From positions 56,374 to 120,373 of the forward strand of contig BEXV01000339.1 of the NCBI GenBank assembly GCA_003118195.1: a DNA stretch of 64,000 bases, written 5' to 3'. Source of the DNA: Hemicentrotus pulcherrimus (Eukaryota > Echinodermata > Echinoidea > Camarodonta > Strongylocentrotidae). The notes beneath the pieces were generated by a model. The model was not told where the DNA came from. It saw only the letters and a program-made list of their open reading frames with translations, and did not search any database. Positions 29,701 through 41,500 of this stretch are shown in pieces (the stretch's first letter is position 1; each line of letters opens with the position of its first letter). The translations under genes and the position numbers were made by a program.

Positions 29701-31006
29701 TTTCTCTGCATACAGGAAATAATGAAATGCTTGCCTGAATCAATATACATCCAAATATTCAGGAATAAACAATTCTCATATTTGCCTTTGATTAAATAAT
29801 CCCTTCAAAGAATATGAAAAGAGAGAAACGTATAGTACCAGTAATAGAAAGTGACAATTTTAAACATACCAAAACCGAGATCGTCATTTCCCGACATGTG
29901 TTGACTTGAACAAATAATAAGTCGCATCTAAATCACACTTCATTCAGATATATATAAACTCACTAAAAGAGATAAAAGTAGAACCAACATTCACCAATAT
30001 TTAAACTTCAGATCATAAAATACAACTCACATTACAAGATAATGGCTTTAGGAATGTTTCTTTCATATCAATGTAAACTTAAAATTTATAAGTAACTTAG
30101 CAATGTAACATGTCAAAAAGTAATTCTCATCATTATTTTACCTTGAAATCACATCATCAATACTCAACCACTTCAAGATTCTAGGTGCCTACCTGAATGT
30201 CCACCAGAAGACAATAATCTAACCATTAACAGGAGGAAAAAAAATCTTCCATCACAGTTATCTATTTTTCAGATCTTAGTTATGCAATACTTTGCACTCC
30301 AATTTCATAGTTCACCTTTGCATTGAAGGCTTCTAGATTACATAGTTAGGCCATCTCAAATATCATTTTGTTGAGCCTGCTTTTCTACTCACTGCCCTCC
30401 CCAAGAAAGGAAACTGGCTACAGATTAAATCAAGGTGTTTCACATTTCTTAAAAACACTACAAAACTGGGAAAATTTGCTCTTAATATTGCTGAAAATGA
30501 CCAGCTTTCAAGGTTGTGTGAGTGGTAACCATTTTGATCTTGTATTACACTACCTGTCAAATATTGTAACATTTATAACCTCTCACTTCCTTTCTATTTT
30601 ATTCCTTTTCACTTCAAATTGTATTTTCTATAGTATACTTGTCTTGGTATTTCCTCCCTTCATCTTTTTTGTAAGACATTTTTACTTTTTGATGATAATC
30701 ATAACATCTGCATGCAAACTTTCATGAATTCTTTCTTCTTAAAATTAATATGGTTTTTCCTACACCCTCTTTTCTAATATTTCATACTATCACTGATTTA
30801 TTTTTTATTTTTTATAACTTTGTTTTTTCTTACATTTTTCTCATTTGCCCTTCATTTTCCATATGATAATCTCCCTCTTCTACTCTTCATCCAAAAGAAA
30901 ACTATTTCTTATTCCTCACCTCCTTCCCCTTCTATATCTCTCTCTGGCGCACTTGTTATTCTTGTATCACTTCTCCCATCACATTCTTCCTGTCCTATTT
31001 CACCTG

Positions 31007-31037
<31 letters not shown>

Positions 31038-34000
31038 TCTATTCCCCCTCCCCTCTCTCATTCGCTCTCTTGTTTTCTGTCTTCCTCCCCTCTCTCATTC
31101 GCTCTCTTGTTTTCTGTCTTCCTCCTCTCTCTAACTCCCTCAATTCACACTGTCTCTTCATATTTTTTTTCTCCCCCTCTCCCCCCTCTCTCTCTCTCTC
31201 TCTCTCTCTTACTCTGTCCACCCTCCACTCTCTCTCTTTCCCTCTCTCTCCTCTCTCTCCCTCTCTCTTCTCTCTCTCTCTCTCTGTCTTTTTTGCTCTC
31301 TCTCTCTCTCTCTCTTCGTCTTTCACCCAATAATCAGAGGAGTATATTGAGAAAGAGGGGTGAATGACAGAGGAGCATGTATTGGATGCCTCAGGCCATG
31401 AGTTTTAGATTGCAACACATAGCGCACACAGATGTCTTGCTCTTCTCTCATCTACCCCTCAAAATTGACAGATATTTTTTTCTATCACGATTATCCATGG
31501 AAAGAGAGAGAAAAAAGGCAAAATTTAAGAATTTGAAAATGGAAGATTGAATTGAACAAGTCACGGAGGATGAAAAGGGGAAAATAAATGTAAGCGGTTG
31601 AGCAGTTTACATCCTCTCTACTAGATGGATAACTTAGGAGAGGTTACGCACCTAACCAAGCCACACGTCCATGATATATAACTACAAATAAATATCTGTT
31701 AAATTGTACACATTAATAGACATGATTATTCATTTGCTAAGTTTATGGAAATAGTTTGTAAGAAGAAACAGAGGGAGTAAAATGGAGGAACATATACAGA
31801 AAAAATCAGAGAAGAAGACAATCCAGCTCCCTATAAATACAAATAAAGAGAGAAAAGGGGAAGGGATGTAAAGAACTAATTAAGATAAAATCAAGATTTT
31901 GATAAAATCAAGATTTAGAGAAGAACAAAGAGGATATTCAGCCTTTCATAGGCTGTAAAGTTCAGTGGCATGGACACAAGCAATTATATTTTCACGAGGG
32001 GGTTATCTATTTACAGAGCTGCAAACCTCACTTGATCAAAAATCCTATGATTTTACCATAAAGTCGTATTTTCAGAAAAAAATCCTATTTTTAACCGTTG
32101 TCTACTTTCCTACACAATATCACAATACATGTACTGAATGTACACTTCACATGTACTGCATGTTATTGCATATTCACATACACATGTTGTACATCGAGCA
32201 CTAAAATTATCCTTCTTACTGGCTACAATGAAAGGCCATCTCGACGTATACTCCGATAGGAATGTTTGTTTCCGAATTCCATATTCCGATTTCGATGTCA
32301 TGGTCAAGATATTTGGATTTCATGCGACGATCATAGAATTATAGCGGAGCTCGAAGTCAGATTCCGCACAAAACTCACTCGGCGGGTCCGTGTCCGTGAT
32401 CGAGAGCAACTGCTGCTTGGCGGCTAGCGCTTCCTATCGCTAGCGCATAGCACCGACTGACGTCCCCGGGAGTTAGCTTGCTAGCTGCCGGTGAGGCGCA
32501 CACGCGCGCAAACAGCTGCAGAATCAGAGCTAGTGCTATTGCACGCGCGCGCGCGCTCGCCTCACAACTGTATACACAGTACAGTTAGCTAGCTGCAGCA
32601 AATTACGCACGCACACGCAGTCCTAACATGTAACATTACAATGCCAATAGGAGAGACATAAACACACGGAGACACATAATTATTTTTTTGATAAATCGTA
32701 TTTTGTTGAGAAAAATCCTAGTGTCGTATTGTAACTGAAAAATCATACTAAATACGATAAAATCGTACTATTTGGCAGCTCTGTATTTATCATCCCCAGT
32801 ACAAATATATAATGTATGTGTGTGTGTTCATGCTAATGCTGAACACATTCTTTAGATTTCACTTAATAGTCTTCAGTCACAAATACAATAAGGAAAGTGT
32901 ATGACAATGTTGCATGGTTCAAAGGAGTTTTAGGAAAAAAATAATATAATGAAAACTTGATCTTACCTTTCCAAACCTGGTTGCATATGACCCCGTTAAC
33001 AGTGAGTGGAAGATGATTATGGTTTCGTCCAAATCCCAAACAAATACTCTCTGTGAAAAATAGAACAAGATAGAAACATAATTTAAATAACAGAAATGCA
33101 ACATTACAAATACTCTGGATATTGACAAATACTGACAAACAAACCCATCCATTTATTCACGCAAATAATGGAAGGCACATAAACCTGTTTGTGCGATAAG
33201 GAGATCTAAACAAATCTATCAGATAATGCATTCAGTCAACATTTGTGCTGAGTAAAACAAATAGTTAATCATATGGGTCATGGACAAAAAACAATCAAAC
33301 AAACAAACAAAATGTTACATATGGTACATGGTTTCATATTTCATCACAGGCTGTTTGTTTAGTTTTACATTAGTTTTAGAGACACAGCCGAGTATAGATT
33401 GGGGTCAAAAAAGAAATTGACAATGAGGAAATGTGACAGAAGCAGAACTTGATCAGTATGATAATTTGGTCTTATTTATCCAGAGTAGAAACATAAGCGC
33501 TAATTCTGCTCTTCCTTCAGGCAAATGAGGCAATGTAATCATTATTGCCCTAGCAATGCCAGTTACCCTTAAAACCTATTATATTACACAATGGGCAAAG
33601 CATCCTATCTGAGCAAGGATTGAACCTGGAATGTCTTGTATGAGAGTCAGGAGCCTTCACTCATATTGCTCCCACAATCCACTGAAAGAATTGTCTTTCT
33701 TGCGATTGGTTCATATCAAGTGTAGATTTCAACCTGAAAGGGAATTCTCTTTATTGACTAATATAATAAGTAACAGACATTTTAATGCCAATGACGACCG
33801 GCCTAACGCAATATCATGTTTCTGCATTTAGCAGAACATTGTAACCATGTACGTCCTTCTGCCAGCCACACAACTATCTAGAAATACTAAGCGCTTAATT
33901 GATAGCATGAATATTGAATAATACTGTATTGATTTTTACCTCTAAACCATCTTCTGGAGGTGGTGATGGGTTATTTCTTCTACTTCTTCCTGCTGACTTG

Positions 34001-37000
34001 GTTCTATTACCATTCTTCGGACCTTGACCTTGACGCCCTCTTCCAATACCATTGGCTTCATCCAGTTTGATGGAGGCATCAGTGGTGAAAGTATTCTCAA
34101 CTGCATGAGAGAGAGATGGAGTGGTGGAGGGGTCAGATTGTGGCGGAGTTGGGTCGACTTCTTTAAGATAAGTGAGAAACAACGAGGAAAAATGCCATGT
34201 GATGGAGTATAATGGGGCATATTTTGCATTGAGTGTATGATAAATGTACATGTTTACTGAGAAATGCCATGTTGATGGAGTGTACAGGTGGATACAGGTG
34301 GATAAGTGAGGTAAATGTAAAGACTTTTCAGATGGTGCCAACCAAAATCAACTTGTTCATATGGAGGAAAATGTATAAAAGGTTTAATAAAGCAGATAAA
34401 TGAAAATGGGGCGGGGCAAAGAAAAGAAAGTGTGCTTTCTATTTGACATGTAAATTGGTAGCTGGATGTATTAAGTGAGAGTTCACCTTGTCTTTCACCT
34501 TGAAATGATGTCTGGTTGAGGAGGAGGTAAACAAGCACCTTGCAGGTTAGGAACCTCATCAAAATGCATTGCAATCTAATGCCGATAATTTAGACATCGA
34601 CTGATGGGTTTAGGATGCATGTTCATGCACGCATTACCCAACACGAATAATGAGAAACCAAAGAAGGCTAAGCGCTCAGTGAGTTAACAACACTTAATGC
34701 CATGGATTGTAAACCTAGAAGAGCAGTTGATGAGGAACCAGGAGGGTGTCACCAGAGGCACATCCTTTAACCTGTTGAATGCCATATCTTAAAATACCTA
34801 TACATCAAACACTATACATACCTAGTGAGATGCAAGGCAAGTCAGCCTATGTGGTATGGGACAGCAGGTTTTGTAAGCTGGTTATGTGTGCATTGCAGTG
34901 AACAATAAGTACCGTATTTGCCGGCGTAAACGCCACAGTATTTTTGGGAGAGAAAAAATCAAAAAGTCGGGGTGCGGCGTATATATGGCGACAGAGTAAA
35001 AAAAAAAAAAATCAAGTCAAAACCAGCACAAATTTGCACATATGGGACTACAAATGGTACAATAACTATACCACTATGGAACAGGACATTTCCACACATC
35101 TTACCAACAATTTTACCTTGCATTGTTGACATGAAGACGCATATAATCTTCCAAAAACAACATCTGCCGATAGATCTTGATCAAAGTTCGTGCCAATGCA
35201 TTGCAAAAGTAAAATAAGGGGCCGTTTAACGCATCCAGCTCGCGAAGTCGCCATTTTCAATCCATTTCAATGTATACATCACAAAAAAACTGCAAGCTTA
35301 GGATCGGTGCAGGATGGCCATGGGATCTAAGGCGCTGGTTTCAGCTCTCAATCTACCTATGTCGACCCGGGTTTGATCCTGACTTTTTAAGGTCAAAATC
35401 GGGGGTGCGGCCTATACAAGGGTGCGGCGTCATCGCCGGCAAATACGGCATACAGATACAAGTAGATAAAATCAAAATATAAAAACTAAATTCAATACGT
35501 CTGTTCCATAAAAAAAAATGTATAATAGAACACTACAACAAGAATAGTAAGAATGGATACATCTCCCTTCATGCAAAATGACCTTACAATAAAAGAAAAC
35601 TATCAAGCCTTGAAACCTTTTTGGTCATTTTTGATGAAAATTAACCAGTAAACACACATAAAAAGGAATACCAATTTGTTCTCATCCCAAATATTATTGA
35701 ACATACAGTAGTAACTTTACTGAAATTCAAATTCATCCAGCTATTTGAACAGTGTCTTCTGCCAGATATGCCTCTGTACATCTAGGTTAAACAGAAAACA
35801 GGTTGCCAAAGCAGTCACACACAGAGAGGGACTGTAGAGAGTCTCTCACCAAATAAACCTTAAGACAGGATACAATTTTAAATCATTCTAGGGGAGAGGG
35901 GAAAATTTGGTCAAATCTTGTGCATCTTGATGACAAGCTTCCTCTGGCCGCTAGCTTGCTTCACTGAGGGCGACATGAACGTTATGGAGATAATTCCAAT
36001 CGCCTCGTTCCTCATCAGCTCAAGTAGTTTGGCCCAGAGGCAATTGGCGCGAGGAGCGCTTTAAAAACCGTTCAAGAAACGGGGAAAGAGTATGGGAAGC
36101 GTAACCATAGACGCCAGATGAAGTGAGAGGGGAAAGGGATAGTCGGTCGGTGTGCAGTCGGCGAAACGACCGGTGTAAAGGTCTCTCTCGAAAGGTGAGT
36201 CGCAGATTGAAGTTGTTGGAGGGGGTCCCTGTCCTAGGAGCAGGGAGAACTTGATTTGGAGAGTGTTAGTGATATGCAGTGACCACTCCAATCAACCCTA
36301 CATAGCACCATTCTTACCTACCCCTCTCAACCAGTCTTTAACTCAGTGAATACTGATGATCTATCTATCATACGCTCCTTAACCATCTACTGCATACCTT
36401 TACAGACTTCACACTCCCTTACACACATTGAAATGAGAGAAAAGAAGGTCTCACCATTGTGTGCCTTTCATTACAAAAAAAAATAAATTAAAATTCACTT
36501 CTGTTTCTAACTTTCATAACAAAAAGGATGAAAATCAATAATCAAATAGATTTGTGTTTGGGTTTATCAGAATTTAAATCAAAGTATTTGTACATGGTAA
36601 ATTGTAAACATAACTTCAATATTGTAGAGCTTGTGTCAAGCATCAAATATTGTTCAAGTTTAAATGCTCTTAAGAGATTGCCTTCAAGGAGTGGAAGAAA
36701 AGAGAAGAGGAAGGTAGAGTAAGGGTTATTCAGAATGAAATGATTATGAAAAAGAAAGACAAGTTGGAGCAAGATTGGGAGCTATAGGGGCACACAGACA
36801 GTGAATGGGCACAAGGTACACAAAACAAGAGAGAGAAAGAGAGGGGGGAGGGGGGAGAAAGAGAAAAGAGGGGGGGGGGGGGAGAAAAGAGGGGGGATGG
36901 GAGAAAGTACAAACTTTACCCTATTTGAAGTTATCTAACCCATTTTAGTATAACAAATATTATTACATTCCCAATTGCACTGCCATTCCCTGGTCAGCTA

Positions 37001-38536
37001 AGGACTGAGTACGACCATCAAGACCACTCTGATTCCACCACCGCTTCCATACCCAGTACATCTCAACTGTTACCACTCTGATCTATAACCCCTACCCTAC
37101 CAAACATCCAGACCTGATTCTATCACCCCTACCGGTACCCTACCAAAAATCTAGACTTGTTACAACTCTGATTCTGTCACCCCTACCGGTTCCCTTCCCT
37201 ACCAAACATCTAGACTTGTTACCACTCTGATTCTATTAGCCCTGACACATATATAATGGTCTCATTTCAGGCAAGCCCTCTTATTATCCTGCTGTCGTTC
37301 TATTCAGTGCCACAAAGGTCATCTGAGGTCATCATCTGTTGCCCATGGGTGACAGGCGCAACCTTGTGACCCATAAACAATAATGGTTGGGGTCACTCCA
37401 CCCCTATTTCATTCCAACTTTAATTTCTGCAGGCAAATTAACTTTCATTCATTTGTTCATCATAAACTTGTCTTCTTTCTGCTGTTTTCATATTCCTTAC
37501 TTCCCCACAAAGGCACAATTATATATCTTTTAGATGCGTTTCTCAATTATCCATCTCCTCACTCTGTTAGTCTGTCATCCTTTCATTTTTTTTTTCAATT
37601 AGCCTTATTTTTTTTCCTGACTATTTTGTTTGCAGAATGAAACTAATTTTTCTTACCCATGTTGAATTCATAACCACAAATATTTTGTACCAGTCATCAT
37701 CCATATTATGTTTTATATCTTCAGTCCTACCTCTTCTCTTTCTTCCTCCTAGTATAATTCTGACCTTCCTGGTTCGTTCATGATTGAAAGTTGATGAGAA
37801 GCTAACTCTCTATCCCCCTGTCCACACACAACATTTTTCGTGATTAGCTATACCGATTCGCGATAGCGATACCGTTTCTCAATAGTTTTACAATGTAATA
37901 TGTAGGTGTGGACGCTCACTAACGATACGTGGTATAACGAAACTAGTCTAATGAAACGCAGGTTTGGGCATCGTTTCGAACTTAAACTCGATAAAGAATC
38001 ACGCCTAATCACGGACATTTTGTGTGTGGACAGAACTAGTCTAACTAGTGTAACTAACTGGGCGGGGCTTAATGTGACCTCGCGCGAAAGGAGACCTGAC
38101 CTATCATCTCCGCTTCTATTTCATGCCCGCAGAACATTTCGCTGTAGAGTTTCAGGATTACTTTCTTCTGTGTGTGGACATCCTGGAATTTAAATGACGA
38201 TTAGTTAGACGACATTTCTTGTGTGTGGACACTCTGAAATTCATACGATGATTCTTTATACGATGATTCTTTATAGAGTTTCGCGATAAATTGTTTTGTG
38301 TGTGGACACGCTGTATATAGCTCCAAGATATTCTTTTGGTACATATATCAGGGGCTGTTTGTACAAGCTTCAATAGGCCGCTTTCTCTCATTCGCCCCAT
38401 TCTCTCTGATAATACTATGCATTGAGTACCAGCAGGACTATAATTGTCCATAACATTTTATGGCCCAATTTTCTAGATTGTCCCTAATCCCCTGCGGAAA
38501 AAATTCACTTTCTCCAAGTTTAATTGAGTCTTTTCT

Positions 38537-38575
<39 letters not shown>

Positions 38576-41500
38576 TTCTCTCTCTCTCTCTCTGCCATAA
38601 TGGTAACATTGTATTTCTGAATACCCTTCCCTTTCAACTGACTGTAAGCTCAAATCCTTGGTTGATTCTACTTCCATTTACAGGTCAGGCTTATACTCAT
38701 TACAATAGAAAATGTGCATTCTAAAAAGGAACAATAAACCAGGAGGAATCTTATAATTCGTCCAGTAATATTTGATACAAATGTCAACAGCTAAGCAATT
38801 TTTAATTGCTATTCTAGACACAAGTTCCTATGTTCAAAAGAAAAAGCAAAAACAAACAAACTGTAGTGCGATTTCAATCATTTAAAATCAGCCCTGCAGA
38901 AAAATCTCACACCTGTTTAAATGAATTTTAAAATAGTGAATAATTGAGTAGAATGGTGCGCGTCTCTTGACAAACACAAATCAATAACACAGCCTTTAAG
39001 AAGCTTCTTCCAAACCAGCAATGTGATGCGTCACATCAATTTCTACGACCTGCGAACGTGACTTCACGCTTGTATTCAAACAACTAAGAAAACTAGAGAG
39101 AAATATGCAGTGGTTTAGCCCTGGGGGAAAGAGAATCATTCGGTCTTCACAGGAATGCATGCAGGAGACCAAGAAAATGACAGAAATTGGCCAGGAGGTA
39201 AAGGGATAAAATTGTCAAAATGGGGGAAAATACACAGTTTCGAAAAGCTACAGCCAGGCACACAATGGTTATTTAAAATCATTTTAAAGATATCATTGTT
39301 TGTATCTATCATAAACTGAGCACCTAACTATTAAGCAGTATGAAAGGTTGAGTTCTGGGAAGAGGTAAAAAATAATATGTGAGTGTTATCATTGTTATTA
39401 TGCAAGGGTGGAAGAACATCAGATTAAACATGTTCCCTGAAAAACATGGCTCTTTAAATGCCTTGATATTCTAAATATGGCATGTAAGATCATAACAATT
39501 GGGACAGATTTTTATGCCACATATTCATGTAGTTCCATATTCATCTTTCTGTGTACATTGCTTGTTACTTTACCAAAAATGGACAAAATTTCTTATAATT
39601 TTGATGATTCCAGAACCTTGAAGTACACTCCAATACTTATTTGCTAGATGATCAACCTTTTATGATCAATTCCACGACACTTCTTTCACAATGCAATCGC
39701 TTGACCAGAACTCAACTTTATCTTTAAACAAATCAACAGTTCCTGATATCCAAACTCTGTCCATTAAACCAACAGATATAAGAGAATTGTGGTCTTTCAC
39801 ATACAGTGGAGTTATCCAGTTTTCCAGTCCACAATAAATGATAAAATAGTTAACTCTGACTAGTAAGCAGATTGCCAATAATCTATAGACTCTATTAAGG
39901 GTTTCAACCTAGCTCAGGAGATACATCTCAGCGTTTCACAAAATTTGTGCAAAATCGGATAACCATCATAATCACACAAGAATTGCATAAATTAACAAGA
40001 TAAAAGTTTAATAGGATGACTGATGAGATGAGGGAAGATAAAATAGTAAATATATTTTTACTCACTGTCACTTGGTAGCGGTGCTAACTGGTATGTTGTT
40101 GTATTAGGTAATGGCGTGCTAGCACTCAAGCTATTTGACATAGAGTAGGGACTGTAATTTTGTGAAGCATAGTACTGGTTGAAACCGGTTTGACTGTAGG
40201 CCGCATAAGAACCATATTCTACACCCTGTAAAGAAACAAGACAAATAAAAATAAGATTTCATGATATAAACTTTGACACATATCAACCTCACCAAAGCAT
40301 TTCTGTGCAGTCCCTCACAGTACACAGGACTGAAAAGAGATCTTTCAACATAATACCAACCATTTTGCACTAAATTTTATCAGGTGTGTATCTTCAAAGA
40401 ATAGAATAAGATTGATGCCAAACAAAAGCACTACAATACTCTGAACTTGAATTCCTTTGAATCAGTGAAATTAAAAGATAATATACATGTACATACCTGA
40501 TGTGTACTGTTGAAACCCTGTGAATTTGTTGTTGTATTGCTGGTTGATGGGTATGTGTAGCCTGCCGTTGTAAACGTACCTAGCAAACACAAACAATACA
40601 TGAACAAGCAATTAGACAAGATAAATAACTTAATTTGGGATTTTCCTACAAGCTCATCTATATAAGTGAAGGGAAATTGATATTTTACATAATATTTGAT
40701 GGGGAAGTGTTGGTAAGATTCACAAGGTTAAAATACTGAATTGCTTCAGATTCTGATTTTGGTACACACTAATTGGCCACATCTCAACCAATACAAAGTC
40801 CTTCTTGAAAGCCTACTTTTTGACAGAGGTGTAGTTTTTGAAGACTCTCACAAACCTGGTTTGGCATAAGGTCAACTAGATGCACCTAGAAAAACACATT
40901 TATGCCAAACCTATGACCATGACTGAATCCCCATTATTAAACTTATTCAAGAGTTTACAATTTGAAATCACAACATGCTGTTCTATTAAATGGTGTTCAT
41001 CCCAATTTCTCTCACATTCAAAAATGATTATGAGAAAAACATGGTGAACATGGTAATTATCCTTTGGGAATGCTATGTGTTTCTTTGACTTAACGGTATT
41101 GCCTATTGGTCATTTTCAGTAACCCTTTGAGTGCTTCATTTGCTTCTCTGCATGGTTGCAACACATGCGATTATGCACAAAACAGTTAGGCACTAATTGA
41201 CACAGGACTGCATTACTGGTATACAAAACAGTGACTTTGCAAAATTACCCATTTTCTGTCTGGATTAACTCCAAGACAACCATTATAAAACCTGCATAGA
41301 ATTGTCTTGCAATGGAATAAATGAATTAAATATTTCTCAAGGGGAAAGTCTACCCTGATCTTAAGTTGGTTTTAATAAAAGCAGAAAGATGAGAGAAACA
41401 TGCCATAATAAGGGCTCTGTGAGGTACTGAATGGATAAAGACCTGTACCTTGCATGCCATAATAAGGGCTCTGTGTTGCTTGCGGACTACCAGTGAAGCT

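Larger units (their letters stand above)
13234..32966 (-). other. eya intron 9 (19.7 kb)
   Basis: GT-AG intron separating the catalytic exon from the rest of the EYA domain. Listed separately: TIR elements at 20468-20903, 22018-22330, 23711-24086, 28260-28668 and 32014-32783, a minisatellite at 27065-27418, an assembly gap and purine/pyrimidine tracts. A loosely repeated CCAATCTGTTNTAACTCA pattern recurs with a period near 80 bp at 17750-17960. CpG-richer blocks that do not look like repeats lie at 14290-14560 and 24370-24720. Nothing else stands out in 13250-20450 or 24730-26640. Confidence 0.85.
34161..40065 (-). other. eya intron 7 (5.9 kb)
   Basis: GT-AG intron. It holds TIR elements at 34912-35448, 37819-38308 and 39342-39729, a minisatellite at 37060-37240, G- and GA-rich runs at 36830-36900 and (CT)n at 38538-38594. 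A CpG-richer, apparently non-repeated block lies at 35935-36200. No exon-like sequence found in 35450-37050 or 38600-39340. Confidence 0.85.

Noticed and set aside
30820..31367. Open frames of 86-162 residues on both strands
   Set aside because: They are translations of a (CT)n tract, as are similar frames at 11884-12270, 14597-14983, 26617-26957, 53041-53432 and 58722-59303.
34024..34212. Plus-strand frame antisense to exon 8
   Set aside because: Shadow of the eya coding exon; no independent support.
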